Below are positions 33,039 through 40,540 of a stretch of DNA of 60,980 nt, piece after piece (positions within the stretch are counted from its first letter, which is position 1; each line of letters starts with the position of its first letter). The position numbers were made by a program, and so were the translations under genes. This DNA comes from Litorivicinus sp965656605 (lineage in GTDB: Bacteria; Pseudomonadota; Gammaproteobacteria; Pseudomonadales; Litorivicinaceae), in the NCBI GenBank assembly GCA_965656605.1, contig CBFHLC010000008.1, positions 1-60,980 on the forward strand, read 5' to 3'. The notes under the pieces are model-generated. The model was not told the DNA's origin and made no database searches. It was given only the letters and a program-made list of their open reading frames with translations.

Positions 33039-35024
33039 ATGATCTGGCGGTCCCTGTCTCTCAGCGTTGTTCTTCTTGGTCTAGGTTTGCCAGCACAGGC
33101 GCTGTCGCTGCAGCCGGATCCGCAGTACAACGATCTGGTCAAATCGGTCGTCAAAGTCACCAAACGGCGACATTTCGTCGAGCGCACGATCAACGATCAG
33201 CTCAGCCGTGAAGTCTTCCAAGAGTACCTAGAGCTGCTGGACCCCACTCACTCCAACTTCACCCAACAGGACATCAACGAGCTGGGTCGCTGGGAGACCT
33301 TGCTAGACGATCAACTCGAGGATGGCCAACAGACCGCCGCGTTCGCCATTTACGCTCGCTTTGCCGAACGCTCAGAAGCGCGACTGAACTTTTATCTGGA
33401 CACCATCGCCGAGGCAGACCTGATCGATTTGAACGCACCGGGGCTGCTTGAAGCAGACCCCGACAAGCGTGGCTATGCCCGCGACGATCAAGCGCTGCGT
33501 GATTTGTGGCGCGACCAGGTCCGCAACCAGCTATTGAATCTGGTGCTGGCCGAGCAAAGCGTCGACGAAGCTGCCCAGCGACTCAAGCGTCGTTTCGAGG
33601 CACAGATAACACGACTCGAACAAACCCGTTCGCTGGATGTTGTCAGTAATTTTTTGAATGCCTACACCCGGACGTTTGATCCGCACACGGTGTACTACAG
33701 CCCTCGTCAGGCAGAAAACTTCGACATCAACATGAGCCTGCAGCTGCAGGGTATTGGTGCAGTTCTGCAAACCGAAGATGAGATGACTCAGGTGGTTAAC
33801 CTGATTCCCGGAGGACCCGCTGAGCGCGCCGGCGAATTGAAAGCTGCGGACAGGATTTTGGGCGTCGCACAAGAAAACGAGCAAATGGTCGATGTGGTCG
33901 GTTGGCGCCTAGACGAAGTGGTCCAGCTGATTCGCGGGCCACAAGACTCCACCGTCCAGTTGGAAATCTTACCCGCGGGCGCCGCGGTGGGGAGTCCCAG
34001 CAAGATCATCACCATTGTGCGCGACACGGTCCAGCTTGAAGACCAAAGCGCTAAGAGCGAAATCCTAGAGTTGGATGGCCGCAAGCTGGGCGTGATTAAC
34101 GTGCCCACATTTTACACCGACTTTGCCGCTCGTCAGCGCGGCGAGAGCGACTATCGCTCGACCACCCGTGATGTAGCTCGGCTGCTGGAAGAGTTAAAGC
34201 GCGACAACATTGAAGGCCTGATTCTGGATCTGCGTGGCAATGGCGGCGGCGCCTTGCAAGAAGCCAACAGCCTAACCGGGCTGTTTATTCCGACTGGCCC
34301 CGTGGTGCAAATTCGCGGAACCGGACGGCGCCAGCAGGTACTGGCCGATCAGGACCCTCGAGTTCAATGGAATGGCCCGCTGGTGGTCTTGGTTGACCGA
34401 TCCAGCGCCTCAGCCTCAGAGATTCTGGCAGGCGCCATTCAGGACTACGAGCGCGGCCTGATTGTCGGCAACCAGACCTTTGGTAAAGGCACCGTTCAGG
34501 CGGTTCTGCCACTGGGTGCCGGTCAAATTAAACTGACCCAAGCCAAGTTCTATCGTATCTCGGGCGAGAGCACCCAGAACAAAGGGGTGATGCCGGATAT
34601 CGCATTACCTTGGAGCATGGATCCCGAGATCGTCGGTGAAGGCGTTTTGGATCGTGCGATGCCGTGGGACACCATCAGCCCTGCGCCTTACCGGATTTAC
34701 GGCGATTTAGATGACGTGGTGGCGCCCTTGGATCAGCAGCACCGCCTGCGAACCGAGCAGGACCCCGCCTTTGTATTTTGGAGAAACTACTTCGACGAGC
34801 TAAACGAGCAGGCCAACGATACCCAGCTACGTCTATCGATCGATCAGCGCAAAGCCTTTCAGGAAGATCAACGTCTGGCGCTGTTAGATATTGAAAATCA
34901 GCGCCGTGCAGCGCTGGGACTAGAGCCCGTCGACACCTTTGATCGGATCGAAGCACAAGAGATTTTGATGGAAGCCGGCCTGAAAGAGACCGGCTTGATT
35001 CTGCTGGACTACATCGATCTGTAG
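33039..35024 (+). CDS. prc: Tail-specific periplasmic protease Prc (S41)
   Basis: Prc degrades periplasmic proteins with non-polar C-termini and trims PBP3 and wall hydrolases. It has a signal peptide (IWRSLSLSVVLLG, then PAQALS), an N-terminal helical domain, a PDZ domain (about 230-320), the S41 catalytic core with the serine in SSASASE near residue 455 and the lysine in FGKGTVQ near 483, and a C-terminal DUF3340-like part. I prefer the second ATG (33039), with GGA 8 nt upstream, giving 661 residues; the ATG at 33033 is also in frame. In relatives S41 proteases act with a lipoprotein adaptor (NlpI or LbcA), and an LbcA-like gene is in this window. Confidence 0.95.
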   Translation: MIWRSLSLSVVLLGLGLPAQALSLQPDPQYNDLVKSVVKVTKRRHFVERTINDQLSREVFQEYLELLDPTHSNFTQQDINELGRWETLLDDQLEDGQQTAAFAIYARFAERSEARLNFYLDTIAEADLIDLNAPGLLEADPDKRGYARDDQALRDLWRDQVRNQLLNLVLAEQSVDEAAQRLKRRFEAQITRLEQTRSLDVVSNFLNAYTRTFDPHTVYYSPRQAENFDINMSLQLQGIGAVLQTEDEMTQVVNLIPGGPAERAGELKAADRILGVAQENEQMVDVVGWRLDEVVQLIRGPQDSTVQLEILPAGAAVGSPSKIITIVRDTVQLEDQSAKSEILELDGRKLGVINVPTFYTDFAARQRGESDYRSTTRDVARLLEELKRDNIEGLILDLRGNGGGALQEANSLTGLFIPTGPVVQIRGTGRRQQVLADQDPRVQWNGPLVVLVDRSSASASEILAGAIQDYERGLIVGNQTFGKGTVQAVLPLGAGQIKLTQAKFYRISGESTQNKGVMPDIALPWSMDPEIVGEGVLDRAMPWDTISPAPYRIYGDLDDVVAPLDQQHRLRTEQDPAFVFWRNYFDELNEQANDTQLRLSIDQRKAFQEDQRLALLDIENQRRAALGLEPVDTFDRIEAQEILMEAGLKETGLILLDYIDL

Positions 35025-35029
35025 ACGAG

Positions 35030-35359
35030 CTAGTCGAACTCGCGCGGAGGACTGAAGTTGATCGGAGTGACCTTGGCACTGCCTTCGCGCACACGGGTCA
35101 CACCCACGGCTTCGACCTCATCGACGCGAACCACGGCGTGGATCGGGATGTAGCTGCGTTTGACGCCGCTGAACTCTTGCTTGAGTTTTTCTTCGCTGGG
35201 ATCGACCACCACGCTGGAGCGCTCGCCAAACACCAACTCTTCAATCTCTAGAAAGCCGTACAAATCTGACTGGTAAATCTGACGCGCGTAGACCTCAAAA
35301 ACCTTGTCTTGATTCACGAATAACACGCGGTACAGCGGGGTTTGGGCTTTAATCGTCAT
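35030..35359 (-). CDS. DUF1820 family protein
   Basis: A 109-residue soluble protein of the conserved but uncharacterised DUF1820 family. Typical segments are PLYRVLFVNQDKVFEVYARQI near the N-terminus (quoted in part), VVDPSEEKLKQEF in the middle and SYIPIHAVVRVDEV after it. There are no cysteines or metal motifs. The neighbourhood next to miaB, on the opposite strand, is also seen in Pseudomonas, so the pairing is old, but no function is known. It converges with prc with only 5 bp between the stops. Confidence 0.85.
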   Translation of the reverse strand: MTIKAQTPLYRVLFVNQDKVFEVYARQIYQSDLYGFLEIEELVFGERSSVVVDPSEEKLKQEFSGVKRSYIPIHAVVRVDEVEAVGVTRVREGSAKVTPINFSPPREFD

Positions 35360-35434
35360 GATTTGACCGAAATTTTTGCGGAGCGGGAGTTTTCCACCTC
35401 AATAAAGCCTCGTCAAGCTGGGGGCAAGTTGTTT

Positions 35435-35440
35435 TATACT
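35435..35440 (+). promoter_or_regulatory. Candidate -10 box for miaB
   Basis: TATACT followed by the GC-rich GCGCGCCC lies 22 nt before the miaB start. No convincing -35 is visible at 16 to 18 nt, so this may be an activator-dependent or weak promoter. Its GC-rich discriminator suggests growth-rate (stringent) control. Confidence 0.45.
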
Positions 35441-35462
35441 GCGCGCCCTAAATGGAGAGACC

Positions 35463-36800
35463 ATGAAAAAGCTTTACATCAAAACCCACGGTTGTCAGAT
35501 GAATGAATACGATTCCAATCGTATGGCGGATGCCCTGCGCGAGTCGCACGGATTGGAGCCCACAGACAATCCGGACGAAGCTGATGTAATTCTGCTGAAC
35601 ACCTGTTCGATCCGTGAAAAAGCCCAAGAAAAAGTCTTTAGCGAGCTGGGGCGTCTGCGTCCGCTGAAAGCGAAGAACCCGGATCTGGTAATTGGCGTGG
35701 GTGGTTGTGTCGCTAGCCAAGAAGGCGAGGCCATTCAAAAGCGGGCCCCCTACGTTGACATGGTATTCGGCCCGCAAACGTTGCACCGACTGCCCACCAT
35801 GGTTAATGCCGCAGCCAAGTCAGAAAAAGTCGTCGACATTAGCTTTCCTGAGATTGAAAAGTTCGACAACTTGCCCGAGCCCAAGGTCGAGGGCGTCAGC
35901 GCCTTTGTGTCGGTCATGGAAGGTTGTTCGAAGTACTGCACCTTTTGCGTCGTGCCCTACACCCGTGGCGAGGAAGTCAGCCGCCCATTCGATGACGTGG
36001 TCGCTGAATGTGCCAGCCTGGCTGCCCAAGGGGTGCGCGAAATTAATTTGCTGGGGCAAAACGTCAATGCGTATCGCGGCGCCACTCACGATGACGCGAC
36101 CGCCAGCTTGGCTGATCTGATCACGGTGATTGCTGCCATTGATGGGCTGGATCGCATTCGCTTCACCACCTCGCACCCGGTCGAATTTACCGACGATCTG
36201 ATCGATGCGTTTGCCAATGTGCCTGAGTTAGTCAGCCACCTGCACCTGCCGGTGCAGTCAGGCTCCGATCGCATCTTGGCCCTGATGAAACGCGGTCACA
36301 CCGCGATCGAGTACAAGTCTAAAATTCGTGCTCTGCGCAAGGCTCGCCCGAACATCAGCCTATCCAGTGACTTTATTATTGGCTTCCCCGGCGAGAGCGA
36401 CCAAGATTTTAACGACACCATGCGCCTGATCGAGCAGGTCGGGTTCGATCACTCATTTAGCTTTATCTACAGCCGTCGCCCGGGCACGCCAGCCAGTGAC
36501 ATGGCGGATGATGTGGCCGAGGACGTCAAGAAAAAGCGCCTACAGATCTTGCAGGGACGCATCTCGGGCATGGCCATGGATATCTCGCAAAAAATGATCG
36601 GAAATACCGAAAACGTATTGGTGACAGGCGTTAGTAAAAAGGATCCGGGGCAGCTACAAGCGCGCACCGAGAACAACCGCGTGGTCAACTTCCGTTGCGA
36701 TGATGCCAGCCTGATCGGCCATTTTACCGATGTACTAATCGAAGAAGCGCTGCCTAACTCCTTGCGTGGCACCCTGGTCGACCCCACCATTAAACGATAG
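35463..36800 (+). CDS. miaB: tRNA-2-methylthio-N6-dimethylallyladenosine synthase MiaB
   Basis: MiaB methylthiolates i6A37 of tRNAs reading codons that start with U. The 445 residues have the MTTase N-terminal domain with cluster cysteines Cys11, Cys48 and Cys82, the radical-SAM cysteines Cys155, Cys159 and Cys162 in GCSKYCTFCVVPYTRG, and a C-terminal TRAM domain. A GGAGAG precedes the ATG. It begins the miaB-phoH-ybeY-ybeX-lnt-leuS-lptE-holA run, an order conserved in Pseudomonas. Confidence 0.97.
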   Translation: MKKLYIKTHGCQMNEYDSNRMADALRESHGLEPTDNPDEADVILLNTCSIREKAQEKVFSELGRLRPLKAKNPDLVIGVGGCVASQEGEAIQKRAPYVDMVFGPQTLHRLPTMVNAAAKSEKVVDISFPEIEKFDNLPEPKVEGVSAFVSVMEGCSKYCTFCVVPYTRGEEVSRPFDDVVAECASLAAQGVREINLLGQNVNAYRGATHDDATASLADLITVIAAIDGLDRIRFTTSHPVEFTDDLIDAFANVPELVSHLHLPVQSGSDRILALMKRGHTAIEYKSKIRALRKARPNISLSSDFIIGFPGESDQDFNDTMRLIEQVGFDHSFSFIYSRRPGTPASDMADDVAEDVKKKRLQILQGRISGMAMDISQKMIGNTENVLVTGVSKKDPGQLQARTENNRVVNFRCDDASLIGHFTDVLIEEALPNSLRGTLVDPTIKR

Positions 36801-36833
36801 AAAGTTGGCACCCTTTTAATCCGGCGCTATTCT

Positions 36834-37841
36834 GTGAATACGCCCTCTAAACCGAGCACCCAATTGAGTTCAGACACTCTAACGCGCCGGTTGCAACTGC
36901 AACCGGACAACGCAACCCGCCTACAAACCCTGTGCGGAATGCACAACGAAAACCTCAAGCTGCTCGAACGCCGCTTAGGCATCGAGATTCGCTCACGGGG
37001 CAATCAATTTGAATTGACCGGACCGGCTGACACTGCCGATCTGGGTTGTCGTCTGCTGGACGAGATCTACGAAAGTACTGAGTCAATCAAGGACATTGGT
37101 CCCGAGGATTTGCATTTAATCCTGCAAGAACACCGCATCGACAACCACCACGCGCGCTTTGATGAGCAGATCGACAGCTCGGTCATCCAAACACCCAAGG
37201 TGTCGGTGCGCCCTCGAGGCGGCAACCAACGTGGATACGTTGAATCGATCAAAAAACATGACATCTCGTTTGGTATCGGCCCTGCCGGCACCGGCAAGAC
37301 CTGGCTGGCGGTAGCCTGCGCCGCCGAGGCACTGAAACAAGATCGCGTGCGTCGAATCTTGCTGGTGCGCCCCGCCGTGGAAGCCGGCGAAAAACTGGGC
37401 TTCTTGCCCGGTGATTTGGCTCAAAAGGTCGACCCTTATCTGCGCCCTTTGTATGACGCGTTATACGAGATGCTGGGATTCGAGCAGGTCGGACGACTGA
37501 TCGAGCGCCAGGTGATCGAAGTGGCACCACTGGCCTTTATGCGCGGTCGTACATTAAACGATGCGTACATCATTTTGGATGAGAGCCAGAACACCACGCG
37601 TGAACAGATGAAGATGTTCCTGACACGTATCGGTTTTGGTTCTAAAGCCGTAATCACCGGCGATCCCTCGCAGATCGATTTGCCCAGTGCCAAAGCCTCG
37701 GGCCTGCTCAACGCGCTAGAAATTTTGGACAACGTCGATGGCATTGGCATCACGCACTTCCAAAGCAAAGATGTCGTGCGACATCCGCTGGTCCAGCGCA
37801 TTGTTGAAGCCTATGACCGGAAACCGCCGCATGCAGATTGA
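36834..37841 (+). CDS. ybeZ: PhoH-like ATPase (YbeZ)
   Basis: YbeZ is a P-loop ATPase that partners the YbeY endonuclease in RNA metabolism. The 335 residues carry the Walker A motif GPAGTGKT at 149-156, then RPAVEAGEKLGFLPGDL and the Walker B-like YIILDESQNTT. An N-terminal KH-like part includes ERRLGIEIRSRGNQFELTG. The start is GTG at 36834, with no strong ribosome binding site; coupling to miaB is likely. The last 11 nt overlap ybeY. Confidence 0.93.
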   Translation: MNTPSKPSTQLSSDTLTRRLQLQPDNATRLQTLCGMHNENLKLLERRLGIEIRSRGNQFELTGPADTADLGCRLLDEIYESTESIKDIGPEDLHLILQEHRIDNHHARFDEQIDSSVIQTPKVSVRPRGGNQRGYVESIKKHDISFGIGPAGTGKTWLAVACAAEALKQDRVRRILLVRPAVEAGEKLGFLPGDLAQKVDPYLRPLYDALYEMLGFEQVGRLIERQVIEVAPLAFMRGRTLNDAYIILDESQNTTREQMKMFLTRIGFGSKAVITGDPSQIDLPSAKASGLLNALEILDNVDGIGITHFQSKDVVRHPLVQRIVEAYDRKPPHAD

Positions 37842-38286
37842 TTTACAAATCGATGCCGCTGAGGCACCGGAACCCGACTCGATCATCGCCTGGGCGCAAT
37901 GGGCCTCAGGCGAGCTACTCGATCTGCCAGCCTTGGCAGATGACACCGAACTGTCCATCCAAGTGCTTGACGAGGATGCGGTTCAAACGCTGAACCGCGA
38001 GTTTCGCGGAAAAGACAAACCCACCAACGTTCTGTCCTTCCCTTACGAGGCGATGCCCGGCGTGGAAATCCCACTGCTAGGGGATATCGTCCTGTGCGCC
38101 GGCGTCATTGCCCGCGAAGCGAAAGAACAACAAAAATCCCTGCAGGATCACTGGGCCCATATGCTGGTCCACGGTGTTTTACATCTGCGCGGATTCGACC
38201 ATATTGAAGATGATGAAGCCGAGGAAATGGAAGCCCTAGAACGCTCGATCCTGAGCGCTCACGGTGTGAGTGACCCCTATGAGTGA
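37831..38286 (+). CDS. ybeY: Endoribonuclease YbeY
   Basis: YbeY is the zinc-dependent endoribonuclease required for 16S rRNA 3'-end maturation and 70S quality control. The 151 residues have the three-histidine zinc site in HGVLHLRGFDH, preceded by the DKPTNVLSFP segment. The ATG at 37831 gives the usual length; an earlier in-frame ATG at 37738 lies inside ybeZ and adds unrelated residues. It overlaps ybeZ by 11 nt and ybeX by 8 nt. Confidence 0.95.
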   Translation: MQIDLQIDAAEAPEPDSIIAWAQWASGELLDLPALADDTELSIQVLDEDAVQTLNREFRGKDKPTNVLSFPYEAMPGVEIPLLGDIVLCAGVIAREAKEQQKSLQDHWAHMLVHGVLHLRGFDHIEDDEAEEMEALERSILSAHGVSDPYE

Positions 38287-39115
38287 GAAAAGCCGAAGTT
38301 TGATGGGGCGGATCCAGAAAGCCTGGAACCCCGAGCCCCAAGACCGAGATGAATTACTGGACGTCCTGCGCGACGCCCACAACGACAACCTGCTAAACGC
38401 CGAGGTGCTCAGCATCATCGAGGGCGCCTTGCAGGTCGCCGAGATGCAAGTGCGTGACGTGATGATTCCGCGCGCCCAAGTCGTCGAAATCCGCAGTGTT
38501 GAGGCGATCGACGAATTCATGCCTCGAGTCGTTGAATCTGCCCACTCACGCTTCCCAGTGCTAAACGATTCTGACGATGTGGTGGGCGTCTTGTTAGCCA
38601 AAGATCTGCTGCCGCTGTTGATGAGCGATCGCTCTAGCGACGAATTTCAACTCAAGGAAGTCGCGCGCCCGGCGCGCTTTGTGCCCGAGTCCAAACGTCT
38701 GGATACACTGCTGCGTGAATTCCGTGATCAACGTTTTCACATGGCCTTGGTCGTTGATGAATTCGGCGAATTCGCAGGCTTGGTCACCATTGAAGACGTG
38801 TTAGAACAGATCGTCGGGGACATCGAAGACGAGCATGACATCGACGAAGATGATGGCGTGCGCGATCTAGGCGACAACGTGTTTATGGTCAAAGCGACGC
38901 TCGCCATTGCGGACTTTAACGAGGCCATGGGCACCGCCTTTGCAGACGATGATTTTGACACCATCGGTGGGATTGTGGTGCACGCGTTCGGCCATCTACC
39001 GGCGATTGATGAAAAAGTTGTGCTGGGTGGTTGGGAGTTTGAAGTCACCAACGCTGACAATCGTCGCGTTCACCTGTTCCGGGTCGCCAAAGCGGTTGAA
39101 GCGCTGGCAACTTAG
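38279..39115 (+). CDS. ybeX: CBS-domain protein YbeX (CorC family)
   Basis: YbeX belongs to the CorC/HlyC family, linked to magnesium/cobalt homeostasis and, more recently, ribosome metabolism in Escherichia coli. The 278-residue protein has a CBS pair (about residues 60-185), with VRDVMIPRAQVVEI and LVTIEDVLEQIVGDI, then a CorC_HlyC transporter-associated domain. It has no membrane helix. I start at ATG 38279; a GTG at 38270 is in frame. It overlaps ybeY by 8 nt and lnt by 20 nt. Confidence 0.93.
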   Translation: MSEKSRSLMGRIQKAWNPEPQDRDELLDVLRDAHNDNLLNAEVLSIIEGALQVAEMQVRDVMIPRAQVVEIRSVEAIDEFMPRVVESAHSRFPVLNDSDDVVGVLLAKDLLPLLMSDRSSDEFQLKEVARPARFVPESKRLDTLLREFRDQRFHMALVVDEFGEFAGLVTIEDVLEQIVGDIEDEHDIDEDDGVRDLGDNVFMVKATLAIADFNEAMGTAFADDDFDTIGGIVVHAFGHLPAIDEKVVLGGWEFEVTNADNRRVHLFRVAKAVEALAT

Positions 39116-40508
39116 CGCCCTCGCCGCGCTCGGCGGCGTTGCGCAAACCCTATCGCTGGCCCCCTTTGACTGGGTCGCTCTACTGCCGATCGGATTGCTG
39201 TGCTGGCTGATTGCCCTGCGCCACGCACCGATCCTGGCCAGTTTCTGTTTTGGGCTAGGGCTGTATGCCAGTGGCGCCAGCTGGGTCTGGATCAGCATCC
39301 GCGATGTTGCGGGAACGCCCCTGGTTATCGCCGCCGTCTTGCAATCCGCCTTCATTGTGGGTCTGGCCGGTGTATTTGCAGTGAATGGCTGGTTCTTTGG
39401 ACGCCTGACACGCGTATCGCTGTGGCTCAGTTTCCCCGCGACGCTGTTGATCAGCGAGTTTATCCGCACGCATTTTTTAACCGGCTTTCCCTGGCTGCTG
39501 GCCGGCTACGCCTGGCTGGACACCCCATGGCAGTCACTAGCGCCCATCGTGGGTGTTTATGGATTGTCGGCGCTGGCCGCCCTAATGGCGGTCGCCATGT
39601 ACCAACGCTCGCTCTGGATGCTTGCATTGCTGGCACTGGCCTTGGTCCCTAACACTCAATGGACTGAATCCACGGACAGTCGCAGTTTTACCCTGGTTCA
39701 GGGCAATATTCCGGCCAATCAAAAATGGTCTCCTCAGTGGCGTGACACCATTATTGATCGCCACATTGATCTGACCTTGGCGCAGCCTGCCGATATTGTG
39801 TTGTGGAGTGAGGCTGCCCTGCCCTTGCTAAACCAAGACGCCGATGCATTTTTCGACCGCTTATCGCAGGCACTGCCCAATACCGCATTGGTATCTGGGC
39901 GCCTGATTCGCGGGCCCGAGGATCGGCTTCCGCGCTATTACAACGCGCTGGCGGGATTCGGGTTGGCGTCGGGGGCTGATTACAAAAGCCGCTTGGTGCC
40001 CTTTGGTGAGTACATGCCACTTGAGCCGTGGCTGCGCGGAGCCATCGATTTCTTTGACTTGCCATTATCCACCATCATTGCTGGACGATCGCCGAAGCCT
40101 CTGAATATTGCAGGCTGGGTACCCGGCACCCTGATTTGCTATGAAGTCGCCTACCCCGGATTGGCGTGGCAGATCGCCCGAGACAGTGACGTGCTGATCA
40201 GTGTCAGCAATGACGCCTGGTTCGGCGCCAGCATAGCTCGTGATCAGCACCTGCAAATGGCCCGAATGCGCGCGCTCGAGTTAGGTCGCGACATGCTACG
40301 CGCCACCAACGACGGGGTAACCGCTCATATCGATTCGACCGGCCAACTTGTCGGTCAGCTCGACAACTTCACCGTGCAAGCACTGACGGGTCAAGTTCAA
40401 GGCCGCAGCGGCCGGACGCCCTATGGCTGGATTGGTCACTGGCCATGGCTTGCATTTGCCGTGTTGATGGCCGCAATAGCGGTACCCTTGGGACGCCGCG
40501 CCCGTTAA
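39096..40508 (+). CDS. lnt: Apolipoprotein N-acyltransferase
   Basis: Lnt adds the third acyl chain to lipoproteins at the inner membrane. The 470-residue protein has about six N-terminal membrane helices and a periplasmic nitrilase-like domain with catalytic Glu (WSEAALP), Lys (YKSRLVPFGEYMP) and Cys (LICYEVAYP), and a final membrane helix. The start is TTG at 39096, inside ybeX: the protein then begins KRWQLSALAAL before the first helix, as in relatives. The open frame to 38907 reads antisense-type sequence. Lipoprotein clients encoded nearby include LptE, LolB, RlpA and the TPR lipoprotein. Confidence 0.92.
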   Translation: MKRWQLSALAALGGVAQTLSLAPFDWVALLPIGLLCWLIALRHAPILASFCFGLGLYASGASWVWISIRDVAGTPLVIAAVLQSAFIVGLAGVFAVNGWFFGRLTRVSLWLSFPATLLISEFIRTHFLTGFPWLLAGYAWLDTPWQSLAPIVGVYGLSALAALMAVAMYQRSLWMLALLALALVPNTQWTESTDSRSFTLVQGNIPANQKWSPQWRDTIIDRHIDLTLAQPADIVLWSEAALPLLNQDADAFFDRLSQALPNTALVSGRLIRGPEDRLPRYYNALAGFGLASGADYKSRLVPFGEYMPLEPWLRGAIDFFDLPLSTIIAGRSPKPLNIAGWVPGTLICYEVAYPGLAWQIARDSDVLISVSNDAWFGASIARDQHLQMARMRALELGRDMLRATNDGVTAHIDSTGQLVGQLDNFTVQALTGQVQGRSGRTPYGWIGHWPWLAFAVLMAAIAVPLGRRAR

Positions 40509-40540
40509 ACTGCACGCCTTACCGAAGGACATCTAGAACC

